Assembly: GCA_008692225.1 (NCBI GenBank)
Contig: VICG01000010.1
Location: 682,001-746,000, forward strand
Origin: Monilinia fructicola
Taxonomy: Eukaryota; Ascomycota; Leotiomycetes; Helotiales; Sclerotiniaceae
Length of the DNA: 64,000 bases
Direction: 5' to 3'
Every line of letters starts with the position of its first letter. Position 1 is the stretch's first letter. Under the pieces are notes generated by a model. That model saw only the letters and a program-made list of their open reading frames with translations, did no database searches and was not told the DNA's origin. Positions 11,956 through 23,109 of this stretch are shown piece after piece. The position numbers and the translations under genes were made by a program.

Positions 11956-12195
11956 TACTTGGTGTTGTGTTGGGTCTACGCCGGGGTAAAAATTTATAAA
12001 ATAGTATATCTTTTAAATTCTTTTTTATATATTTTTAAAACTGTTATTTTAAGAATTTAAATATATTAAATATTTATTTTTTAACTTAATAATACTATAA
12101 AGAATTATCTTATAATTCTTTAATAAGTTTATTAATTTATTATAATTTTTTAAAATAGATTTTTATTCTAGTATAGACTAAAATAACACTAAGTA
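11956..12195 (+). mobile_element. MITE copy 1, diverged terminal inverted repeats
   Basis: A roughly 240-bp AT-rich element bounded by TA. The left terminus reads CTTGGTGTTGTGTTGGGTCT and the right terminus, read in reverse complement, CTTAGTGTTATTTTAGTCTA. Differences between the two ends are largely G-to-A, as expected from RIP. Its interior is homologous to the reverse complement of the second copy at 12587-12843 (shared blocks such as TTTAACTTAATAATACTATA). It has no coding capacity, so it is a non-autonomous element. A TA target duplication suggests the Tc1/mariner (Fot1/pogo) group, but this is an inference. Confidence 0.82.
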
Positions 12196-12215
12196 TTTCT
12201 AGACTAATTACCTAT

Positions 12216-12455
12216 TTATTTATTTATTTATTTATTCATTTATTCATTTATTCATTTATTCATTTGTTTATCTATTTACTTATTTACCTACTTATTTACT
12301 TACCTACCTAAATACCCACCTACCTACTCATTCCTTTCAGCTCCTCTAATTATACAAACCCATCTCCAGCAACTTACACAAAAACATCCTCACCACTACC
12401 GAAACAAGAACGCAGTACATCCATCCATCCATCCATCCATCCATCCATCCCTGTA
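12216..12455. repeat. Tetranucleotide microsatellites between the MITE copies
   Basis: A (TTTA)/(TTCA)n tract at about 12218-12300 passes into (TTAC)/(CTAC)n, and a (CATC)n run occupies about 12419-12451. Low-complexity intergenic DNA without a gene. Confidence 0.85.
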
Positions 12456-12586
12456 TCCACTCCTGCTACTATACTATACATCCCACAAGAAGGATAATAA
12501 TCCCTAGATAGCTATTAAAAACATTGAACCAGTTTTCATTTTCGTTTTCGTTTTCATTTTCATTTTCATAATCTACATAATAGATA

Positions 12587-12843
12587 TACTTGGCGTTGTT
12601 TTGGGTCAATGCCGGGCTAAAAATCAACTGAAAATGTAACTTATTTTAAAAAATTATAATAAATTAACAAATCTATTAAAAATTATAAAATAATGCTTTA
12701 TAGTATTATTAAGTTAAAAAATAAACCTTTAGTATATTTCAATTCTTAAAAATGGAAGTTTTATAATATATAAAAAAAGAATTTAAAATATATACTATTT
12801 TGTAGATTTTTAGCCTGGCATTGACCCAAAACAACGCCAAGTA
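12587..12843 (-). mobile_element. MITE copy 2, near-perfect terminal inverted repeats
   Basis: A 257-bp element bounded by TA on both sides, with AGATAT flanking it on both sides as well. The left end reads CTTGGCGTTGTTTTGGGTCA and continues AATGCCGGGCTAAAAATC; the right end is its inverted complement with only one mismatch over about 37 bases. The interior is AT-rich, has no ORF, and matches copy 1 in reverse orientation. Compared with copy 1 this copy is far less mutated at its ends, so it is the better reference for the family. The strand given is relative to copy 1. Confidence 0.88.
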
Positions 12844-14302
12844 GATATAGATAGTTTACAAACACACTATTTCTACAAGTATAAAAAGGCATCTAGCTAA
12901 TTTCAATAACTTGAATACTTTCTAAATTGGTGGGTATATGAATAACCTTGGAACCTTGGACCCTTAGAATATACCTAGGTAGTGAGTGTATTTATATAAA
13001 CAGCATAGTTCTAATATATACTCATTCCAAGGTATCAAAACACATCCATGGATTATATAATTATATCAAGGTAGAACGATCAAGGTTAGAACGATCAAAT
13101 ATATATATATATATATATATATACATCCATAGAAATAAATCCATTCATTCACATAACACTCATAGAAACCCGACCCAACAGATTTGCCTACTAGGTAATT
13201 TGATACCAAGGAAGAAAGAAGCCCGGCTCGAACCTCAACGACTCAATCAAGATTCTTCAAGATCGAGGAATGTAAAATCGATCCCCCGGGATTTGATAAT
13301 GATCTTTGCAAGATTCGCTTTGACGATGAATCAATCAATCGCTGCGAGAAATTGATTGATTCCCTTGGTCGGAACTTGGAGTCGTTTCCTCGATGTCTCT
13401 GTTATTTATTGTACCTACCTACCTCCCTACCTACCTACATACCTACATACGTACTAACGTACTAACAGCATCAATACTACCACCAGCTAATTAGTGACTT
13501 TGAATTTTCGCTCTCCATTCATTCCATCATCATCATCATCATCATCATCATCGTCATTATATTCTAAATATCAAAATAAACCAGAGCGTTCGTTTTCTCG
13601 AGAGAAGGAAGAATTGATCCAAGTCTTCAATACCAGCTATCATCTACCCAAGAGCCATCATCGGATTGGCCGTCGATACATCATCGAATGCTTCAAATGA
13701 CTTGCCTACCCCGTGAGATAACTGGCCTGGTTCGCTTAGTTGAATGATGAGCAGTACGAGCAAGAGACGAAACCTAGGTGGCGAAAAGACCCAACGACTA
13801 CATCCAAGTTAGTGAAAGAAAGATGTTAGTCAAGATATAATCACGGATAAATCCTCTTCATTTGATTCATATGTCTTCCTATTCATAACCCTTCTTTCTT
13901 TTCCACCCAAGCAAACCTAAGCCCCACCTCAGATCTGCTTGAGCCATCATGGCTCGTGGTAACCCCGCCCTATCAGCCGCTACAAGCTGCCTGTATATCC
14001 AAATCAGGACTTTCACCCAAGAACTCCCTTCCACAGTCATATCTGACCAAACCCGAATATTCAACCATTCATCTCATGATACGCCTCGTATGTCAATATG
14101 ACCAGAAAAAATAAAAAACCAAAACAGCTGGCTAGCCGAAAATAACAGTGAATTCCCCTGAATTTGCAATTCCCCAATTTCCCTTTCCAATACATATACC
14201 ATCACCACACGAGAGCTTGTGGTATCGCCTACTTTCGCTATGCAGTGTAAAACAGTGCAGCAACTCCAAGAAATAATGTTTTATCCAAAATGCTGACTGG
14301 CT
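12844..14302. other. Repeat-rich intergenic DNA
   Basis: Includes a TACCTAGGTA palindrome (12972-12981), a (TA)n run at about 13099-13122, (CTAC)/(CATAC)n at about 13413-13460 and a (CAT)n run at about 13525-13554. ORFs at 12948-13355 and 13494-13700 on the plus strand are built on these repeats and have no domain, so they are not called. Confidence 0.55.
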
Positions 14303-15926
14303 TCATATGATGCCGCCAGGGGGGTCATATATGGAATTGTTTCCACCGCGACTCCCATTTCTACCCTCTAGACCTGCACTTCCAGGAACGTCTTGTATTC
14401 CAGGCTCTGTATTGGGGCTAATCTTCCTCAGCATAAACATGGGCTTTTTCCCTTCCTTGTCTAATTGCTTGAATAGAATCAATGGTTTTTCTTCCATGCC
14501 CAAACATCTTTCTTTATCCCCGTAGACAATGTATAAAGCGTATTGTTCCCAAGGTGCATTGATGTTGTACTTTTTCAGAGCAGCCGGCAACACCTTATAG
14601 CATGGGTCTTCCATGCTAACACGAAATGATTTGAATATCTCGACTGAAGCACCACCTCCGCCAGAGGATGGTGGTTCGAGGGCAGGTGTTTTGCGCTCGC
14701 CGTGAAGGTGCCGGTTTAGTACTATCGCGAGAGTATGTCGACGGAGGATATTGCTCGTTTTCGTTGGGAGGAAAAGTGCTACGGCCCGGAGTTGGCTGTT
14801 GATCGGATCGGTATGAGCGAGAGGCCAAAGTCGATCCACTCAAATGATGGGAAGGAGGGGAAGTCGGCGAGGGTTGGTTGGGTGAAGGTTGGCCGGGGGA
14901 TAATGATTGTGAGCCATTGTTCATGGCATTGAGGTGTGAAGAAGATAGGACTGCCCGCTCGGCAGCACTGGCAGGGTCGAGCGGATGTTCCATCAAAGAT
15001 CTATCTTGGCCAGACTGTAGATTGAATGTGGGAGAGGCATTCTTGGGCGTTGATTCTAGAAAGAGCTTTTTCGTCGAGAATTTCCGCGAAAGTCCACCAG
15101 ACTGGCTGGAGGATGGGGTCGGGGCAGGAGGCGATATAGTGTTATTGTTATCATAGGAATAAGAGGTTTGGTTGTTGGTTCCAGGAGGGTGATATGGTAA
15201 TGGTTGTCCTTCCTTGGCCATCCGAAACACAGGTAGAAGATCCTCCCGCAATCGAGTGTATTCGGCCGTCAGCCTTCGTAATTCCATCTCCGCGATACTC
15301 ATTCGTTCGTCTCGTAATCTCAATTGCTCGACAAGGTTTTTTGATGTCTTTCAGTGTCGCAGTGGCATATTGGGCCTCGGCATCTGCTGCTGTAAGGCAA
15401 GTCAGTTGGAACACTCGGTGCATACAATCCGACCAACTTACACAGTGGCACATAGTGATCGCTCTCTATGGGCACATCCTGCTTGATCTTTATATCGTAG
15501 ACGCTCTTGAGAATTGTAAGTCGATGCCCCACGCTTGCGATTCCCATCTCCTTTAGGTCGTTGTGCTGTAGTGCTACCAATGCTTCTCCCACGATCTCAT
15601 TTTCTATCCCACTCAATTAGACAAGAGTTCCAGGGTCAATCAATACCGCTTTGAAGCATACCTAAGAATTGATCGCCATACTGCCGCAGTCCCAGACTCC
15701 CGACAAAATCAGCGCAGTCGTCGGCAGTCCACTCCGTTATGATGGCTTCCGGTAAAGTATCCCCGAGGCCATGGTTGCCATATGTGGTCGGGGTATGTTC
15801 GCTGGAGGACAGGCCATCGGAATCTTCTGAATCGTTGGCGAGGACCGGGGAACTGTTATGCACACTTCTCTCATACTCGTCATCTGCATCAGATTCTGGA
15901 TATGCCGTGCCGGACTCGAATGCCAT
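14303..15926 (-). CDS. STE50: STE50-type MAPK cascade adaptor (SAM + RA domains)
   Basis: Ste50 links upstream activators to the MAPKKK Ste11 in pheromone, filamentation and osmostress signalling. Three exons: 15926-15662, 15603-15442 and 15389-14303, joined by canonical GT-AG introns. An acidic N-terminus leads into a SAM domain (EWTADDCADFVGSLGLRQYG; after intron 1, ENEIVGEALVALQHNDLKEM and GHRLTILKSVYDI). A coiled segment follows (RMSIAEMELRRLTAEYTRLR), then a Ser/Pro/Gln-rich linker and a C-terminal Ras-association domain (FRVSMEDPCYKVLPAALKKY, YALYIVYGDKERCLGMEEKP). The protein ends at 14303 with a Gly/Asn-rich tail. Two indels break the frame: an extra C near 15335 before the coiled segment, and a shift near 14693-14705 before the RA domain. 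SAM plus RA in this order is diagnostic for the family. Confidence 0.9.
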
Positions 15927-17515
15927 AATTATATTTCAAAGGCAAATAGATAACGTTGCGCAAAATGGAGCAAAAGGGCTTTGTCGCAGCAATTCAAACC
16001 AAACCAAGTCCCTGACAAGAATCGTAGGTGCAGATGAAGATGCTTTCGCTTAACCTTCTATGAAGGGGAGGTCAAAGCTCTGCGCTTAAATAATATATGG
16101 AGCAGGAAGCTGATGGTGGATAAATGTGTGCTGCGGTTTTTTTCTCTCTCTCGTCTTTTTCCTTCTCGTTCTCTGGCTGGGGGATGGGCTTGGTCACCGA
16201 GTGAGCAAGGCAGAGCCGGGCAGGGAGTGACTGAAGGGTGGTGCAAAGTCAAGTGGGCGTTAATCGACTGCCAAGGCGATAAAGTTATGGGTATCCTCTA
16301 AATAGTCGTGGTGCGGTTCTATGAGGGTGAAATTGTATCAGGATTAGACGTTGGTTAATGGGAGTATTATTACCAAGGCAACAATTCAAAACGACCCCGG
16401 TATCAAACATTTCAAGCAAGAAAACAATGACAACTAGCTGGCTGCCCAGTGTCTACTCTGTCCCTAGTAGTCATTGGAGAATCAAAATAAGAGAGTAATT
16501 AGTTAGTGGTACAGGATTACAAGATTACAAGATTACAACTTCGAATTTGACATGTCCTCTTGGTAAATGGTAGGTAGGTAATACATGACTGACTAACCAC
16601 CTACGGAGTGCCTAGCACCTCCAGGGCTCCAGCCAATACCTAATTACTTCCAAGTTCCAATATTTACTACGGAGTACACAATCTTACCATGCCATACAAT
16701 AAATACTACTTGCACATCAGACCTCTAGAGTCTACACTGTACAGCAATAATTTCCTTTTCCTCTCAGGCTCCATCCAACCATCCCCAAAGAGTATGAAAA
16801 AAGAACAAAGTCCAATGAAATCATGAGATCCCTCAAAACAAGGATCATTGGGAAAAACAACGAATAGCACTTTGGAGAAAATATTAGCAATTTACACGTA
16901 TGGAACCGCGAGCGTTAAAATATATGGAAAGACTCCATAAATATCTTTTTAAAGCAAAATATATGGATGATGATCATTGGGATTAAAATAGTAACAGTTC
17001 GCGCGACCACTCGCCTTTGGTTTATTTTTAATCCACAACTGCTTTACAACGTATGTGATATAATACGTATATTTTCCCATTCACATTGCGGAGCAAAAAT
17101 CAAGACAGTCAGATACAACAATCGATTAAAGATCAAGTCAGGTCTCACCAAAGGTACGAAAAAGCTCAACTGTACCTGGGTTTTCTGTACCCTGGGCGTT
17201 CTCGCAAAAAAAAAACCGAATCTTTTTTGATATATAGACCCCTCAAGAGCGCGATGAAAGAAACAAAACCAATCGAAGATAACCAGCCGACGATGCAAGC
17301 AGGACTATGTACAAGGTGTCCTTGCCAATGCCGAATGAACAAAACAAATCTGTCAAAGATCCAATGTTGTGGTATAAGGTATCCCATGCCCATGCCCATC
17401 CCCATGCCAAACCTTCCCTCCTTTTCCCCAGTAGCGCCAGAATTTGTGCCCAAACCACTCCAGCTTCATCATAAATTCATTGATTCATGTAAGATGTACA
17501 ATTTGGATTCGGTCT
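15927..17515. other. Intergenic between STE50 and the BUD14-like gene
   Basis: Upstream region of STE50. Holds pyrimidine-rich tracts (about 16137-16180) and one TACGGAGTA motif (16668-16676). ORFs here run through low-complexity DNA or lie opposite one another, and none is supported. The (CCCATG)-like tract at 17385-17408 produces spurious ORFs on both strands. Confidence 0.5.
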
Positions 17516-20500
17516 TCATCTTGAAGATTGTGTCCTCATTTTGCGAGCTAACCAATCACCAAGCATTCCATCCAAGCGCTATGATGCTGTCAGTACATAT
17601 AATGCGGATTCGAATTTTATCAAAACTCACGTTGGGTTATATCCGCCAATTTGGCGTTTTCTTCTTTGAAAAGGTTGCCTACAACCGGGTGGTCTGATCC
17701 TGCTGGTACTACACCCGACTTATCGTACACGACAACTAGCAGATCTCTTATGTCTGTATCATCATCGAAGAATGTCCTTAATTGGGAGTCGTTCCACGTG
17801 GGCGTCGACGTTGAAGCTATAGAGCTTCCAGTGCCCTTCTTGATATCATCAGCATCAATAAGCTCAGGCGAAGGTGATGACACCGGCGATGGTGCTTCTT
17901 CTTGACTAGATGTATCCACCATGAGTGCTGGTGGGTGAGAATTCGTCGGCGTGATTGGAGAAACCTCTACTGGCGATTCAGATAACCTCTCTCCCGTTGC
18001 GGGGACGGTTTTCTGTCGCGGGAGTTGAAACATAACTTTCAGGGAAGCTACCCGGAATTGGGCGTTGAGTCTGTTGAACCGGAGAACGAATAGGTTCTTC
18101 GACCTCGGAATCTTCAGAAGATGAATCGAAATCGTCCAGTTCGACTCGAGATTTTGCTTTCTTGGCTTTGACAGGCTTTGGCTCCGAACTGCTGGATATT
18201 GCGGAATGCAAGATCTTAGAAATCGGCCCAGGTGACTTGGGGCTCGAAACTATGGGCGAATTGCCATTCTCCTGTTGATTTGAAGCCGCCATTTGTGGCT
18301 CGGGCTGTACAATACGCAAAGAAGGCCCTGGAGGCGAATCAGCCGTGGTTGTACGTTCAGAAATTGTGGCGAGTTGTGGTTCCAAAGCTCTTGGTTCCCT
18401 TATGTTTTGCTTGCGAATTGGTGACGTTTCCGGTGGTTGTTTTTGTAACTTGCTAGGCTGTTTTGGGGCTTCTGGACTAGATTCCTCGACAGATGCCAAA
18501 TCTGAGTCCTTGCTAGGAGAAGGTGACGACCTAGGATTCTCGCTTGATTGCTTGCTTGATGTTATCGAATCTTCAAGGTCATCGTCTTGGTGCTTCGACT
18601 TCTTGTCCTTTCGCTTGAATAGCCCGCTGAGCATTCCTGGCTTCTTCTCCTTGTCTTTCTTGTCCTTCTTCTCTTTCCTCTCTTTGGTTTTATCTGACAC
18701 AAGATCCTTCTCAATCTTATCGAGACTCGGCCTCTGCTTGAGTTTCTCAGAGTCATTAGATGTTCGAGTTGAAGAGCTAGAATCATCACGTAGCAGATTT
18801 GGTGTAAGTGTGATTTTTCTAGTTTCCACCGTATCGTCCTTGAAGAATGAATCCGTGTTTCGCAAGGTGCCATTCCTAGATTTGCTACCTTCCAACTTCC
18901 CTTCAAACATCTCGTCACTACTTCTGCCCGTGTCTAAGCTTGATTTGGAGGTAGAGTTGTCACGTTCTGGACTTTCAGATTGAACCTCGCGGAGTTCAGA
19001 TCGTGGTTTCAGTGGTTCTATTGCAACGATCTCATCGTCATCAACATTGTGCTCTTGATGCTCACTTTGATCATGTTGCCCGTAGAAATCTCCATCGCCA
19101 TCATCTTCGTCGGTAGAGTAATCGACATCCGAGGCTTCGACGTATGTCGGCGCCGCAAAAGTCACTGTTTTAGTATTTCTTCGTCGAATTGCTTTCTTCA
19201 GGGGATTTTTCGACTTCTCTGCATGGTCCAATAATTGAGACGACGTATACTGTAAGTAGTGAGTAAAATCTCAAACGCCCAAAAAGTAAGAACGTACCTC
19301 GATGTTCCTATGTTTGTTGAGTCTTGCTAGTCTTTCTGTGGGCGTTTCGATATGCTCTGCTGGTAAGTAGCCTACGAATGACAAAAACGTTAACGATGTC
19401 ATTCGATGGAGAGTATTTTGAACATGACTTGCCTATACTGCTGTCTTTGACTACCCTGACGAGCCACCAATAGCTGTTACTATCGTCTAGCAACACCATG
19501 GTGTCTCCTTTAGTTGCATTTGCTTGGCCCTCTACGGTAGCGACGAAGGTATGAAGCGCGTAAACGAATTCGAAATCGATATCCTCTGATTCTTGTAAGC
19601 ACTCTCCACCCCATCCGGAATCAATAAACCTAGAGTCAGCAGCATATGGAATATCATCATCATCATCATCATCATATTCGTCATATTCGTCGTCGTCGTC
19701 CTCAGAGCTTTCGTATGGTATGGTCATTGCTTCATCATAGTCGCAAGGGTCAAAAGCGGGAGTTGGTGACTTTTCCTGGTCCGAATCATGCATGGCCGTG
19801 AGCTGGTCGTGGAAATAATCCTCGCTATACTCCTGGTCGTGTTTTTCAACGCAAGGTCCATACTTCTCCGGAGTTACAGGTATAGGCGCATCAAGGTCGT
19901 AGTTGGACGTAGTACTATTCCCTCGGTCGAGATACTCACCTAGATGATGATGATGATATTGAATTTCGTGAGCCACCTGGCTCAGGTCCAATTCTAGCTG
20001 GTCGCTCATGGGTTGTAATGGAAAGAAACTGGGTGGCTCCACGAAAGGGGATGAACTTTCGCCGCACGCTTGTGATAACGATGAGGAGCTTTCCCGGGAG
20101 AGGGAGTCGGACCTAGAAGGCCAAATTTTGGGAAGAGAATACCCACCATCGTCGATTGATGGAGAGCTGGAGATCTTGTCCATCATATCATCATCCATGC
20201 CATCGTCCCCTTCGGCATCCGCCATGTCTCCATCTTCGCCCCCAGAAGCAGTCAAACCTCCATTCTGAGCAATTGCCAAATCATCCTGCTGATTGTTGCC
20301 GTTCAATGCGGAGGCAACCCTTGCGGCCAAATCGTCATTCGTATAGTCTTGTATCATTTGCCCTTCGCCATTGGTCCATTCCCTTGACACTCGTGGACTT
20401 CGATGTTGTTCGTCTGCGGCTTCTGCTGCAACTTCCCGTAATGCTTCGGCCTGATGCGGTGCAGGCGGCCCTGCACCCAAAGGTGCCGCATTTGCATTCT

Positions 20501-20635
20501 TTTTTCGAATGATCTTGCGCCGATGGAGAATTTTGGTCCTGGAGATCAATTGAATCTATGAACGGAGTTATCAGTACAGAGCGACCGTGAGGTAATTTAA
20601 GACTCACCCGCGCGAATTATTTCTGGGCGCGTCAT
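17516..20635 (-). CDS. BUD14: BUD14-like SH3-domain polarity protein
   Basis: Bud14 proteins act at cortical growth sites, regulate formins and recruit protein phosphatase 1. Five exons are proposed: 20635-20608, 20555-19433, 19371-19298, 19249-17631, and a terminal exon from 17586. The N-terminus (MTRPEIIRA, DSIDLQDQN) leads to an acidic region with a DDDDEYDEYDDDDDDD run. A single SH3 domain follows: FVYALHTFVATVEGQANATK, then DTMVLLDDSNSYWWLVRVVK, closed after the intron by YLPAEHIETPTERLARLNKH. The long C-terminal part is Ser/Lys-rich, with a basic stretch (KERKEKKDKKDKEKKPGML) and FKRKDKKSK. Intron 2 uses a GC donor (GCAAGT). Frame breaks: one extra A at 20500-20505 and one extra C at 18001-18004. 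The end is uncertain: the last exon meets a stop at 17579, yet RLDGMLGDWLARKMRTQSSR to 17516 looks like the genuine tail. Confidence 0.82.
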
Positions 20636-23109
20636 TTCTCGACCGTATTGTGAGATCGCAGATCTCGAAGACGAATGAATCTGACTCTGAGTCTGACAAT
20701 GGTTTCTTTCCCACCAACTACCACTTTATGAGATGATTTGTGACGGGCACTGAGCACCAATTATGATTGACATCCAAATGAAATCCAGCGAGATTGTCCT
20801 GCCACATCTAAGCCCGGGGTTTCGTGATGAAAAGGAGTGAATGGCAGTGCGGGTCAGTTGGAAGATTAAGATGGTAACGAAGAATGGAAGTGCTGTAATT
20901 GTTTTGCTACGAAGTCCAAAAGTCCACGGGTATCGAAAGATCAAGAAGTTTTGGGTGATTTCCAGTTTCCCGTTTCTCGTTTCCAGGGTTGTTATGTTAT
21001 TATTCCAAGGTTCAGCGAGAGGTCGATGAATAAATAAATAAAGGTAAGTAAAAGTAGTAATTAAGTGTAAATGAAATGTCCAAGCCTTATTAGTATGGGG
21101 CTCACCAACCAACAGGTCATCACCAAGAGACTTTTTTCTAGTATGTACCTGGGTGAGAGATGGGTGATGATGGGCGAGGTGTAATGAGTGAATGGGTAGC
21201 AGGATGGATGGGTGAGGAAGATTGAGAATCCGGAAAGGAGTTTCTTGTTTCGAATTTCGAATTTCGAAAATTAAGGCGTTTAGACATTTACTAGTAGGAG
21301 TGTTTGATTAGGAGGAGTAAATTGAAACCATTGTTGGCGAGTATAATTGATGCAATCGCTGTAAACGATACAATTCATACAATTCATATGATATATTTAA
21401 AAGATCCAGTATGGAGAAGAAATACAGGACGAAGAGAATCGAATAAAATACACAATTGTATGATGTTGTCATGATACGGAATCCGACCAAGATCAAATAA
21501 TAATAATAATAATAATAACAACAACAACAACAACAACAACAACCACCACCACCACCACAATAATAATAAATCTAGAACAATCAACTCTTTTTCGACAATT
21601 CTTTGTGAGAGGTTGATGATACTTAGGTAAGTTGATGATTGGATTATCAAGAATGTTTGTTTCAATTTGATTGTTTCCCAAGGTTCTCTTTTTGGCTCTT
21701 CCAAGGTTCTTTCTTTCATTCATGGATAACAATACAATTTTAATGTCAATTATGCAAGCAAGTGCTTTATATTATCAGGAGGGCAGTAGTATTACGGCTG
21801 GAGCACTGTAGTCTGTAGTATGTATTACCGAGCCATAGTTGCTGTAGTTGCGAACATGCGATACAGGTACAGTACTTGTTGTACTCGAGCAGTTGCTATG
21901 CCAAGACATTGGATCCGACAGTAGTTGGCGTATCAAGAGCTTCCAAGGTTGGAAAGCATAGCTAGGTATATCTAATTGGGAGATTGAGGGATTCATAGAT
22001 TCATCGATTGAGGAGAGTACCGTCAAGGAATGAATGGGATCTGGATGGATGGATCCTCAGTGTCGGGAGTAAGAGATAATGCAAGAGAAGTACGGAGTAC
22101 AGTATCAGTATCAGTATCAGTATCTGTATCTGTACCTGTATCTGTATCTGTATCTGTTCTCACTTCTTGCCTTGCGGGTCTGTTGGATTGTTACGGAGTA
22201 CTGTACCAGACTGCAGTTGATTCATTCATTCACCCTAACCCCGCGTTTCGAAAGCACAGTACTGAGTACTGTAGCCGTATGTGCAAGTATGTGCTTCGTA
22301 GCACTAGTATGCGCTTTGTAGTATGCATTCCCAGCACAGTAGACTGTAGCTACTCATGTACTCTGCGTGCCATCATGATTCATCACCCATTCATTCCATT
22401 GTCGGGCGGGTACCGGCGATGGGGCAGAGGGGATTATATCATGGTGCTCTGTAGATCAGGTCGATATACGGAGTGTAGAAATGGCGATACCCAACACTAC
22501 CGACCTACTAGTCGTAGCTGGAGCTTGGGTTCGGAAATCATTTCCCAAAGACTATGCAAGGCAGCCTGAGTCCTGACGCTCAACCTCCTGTGTAATCATA
22601 CCTAGGTAAGTAAGAGTACGTAGTACATACCTAGGTAGAGGATAGACAGTATAACAAAGTAACAGGAGTAGTAAATTCATAATCGATTGGATCTAGATAT
22701 AGCATAACCTTGGAATAAAGTCATAGTAATGATAATAATGATAATCATACTAATAACAATCATAGGATTATCGTCAGCAAGAAAAGCAAGGAAAGCATAA
22801 TTACTGCATATCAAAAGACTCATTGGCGAACTTAGGTAAGCAGGTTAAGGAGAGCTGCACTCTCCAGGGCTGTATAAGGTTATTATTATTATACAGTACA
22901 CAGGACTGTCCGGATTCCAGACGTCCTTCCTGTAACAATAATAATAATAAAGTTTGCATTTCGAGAAAAAATTAGAAAGTAAATTAAGGGATAAGAAAGT
23001 TTATGTACCTGCTCAAATGCCCATAATTCATTTCTACTAGCCTCTCCACCGGCCCGATCTTACAGACTGCAGTGCACACTGTACTCTAGGGTTGTTATTT
23101 ATACTGATA
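20636..23109. other. Gene-poor DNA with simple repeats
   Basis: Promoter side of the BUD14-like gene, then repeat-rich DNA. Notable are (TAA)n-(CAA)n-(CCA)n at about 21498-21567, a hexanucleotide tract of CAGTAT/CTGTAT units at about 22100-22160, two TACCTAGGTA palindromes 29 bp apart (22599 and 22628) and two TACGGAGTA motifs (22091 and 22192). The ORF at 22030-22569 is largely made of the hexanucleotide tract and is not supported. Confidence 0.55.

Noticed and set aside
17385..17408. ORFs built on the Met-Gly / Met-Pro repeat
   Set aside because: They translate a (CCCATG)-like tract and have no supporting structure.
18345..18983. 212-codon plus-strand ORF opposite the BUD14-like gene
   Set aside because: Antisense shadow of a Ser/Lys-rich coding exon; Ser/Leu-rich composition is typical of such shadows.
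22030..22569. 179-codon plus-strand ORF
   Set aside because: Starts inside the CAGTAT/CTGTAT tract and shows no conserved segment or splice structure.
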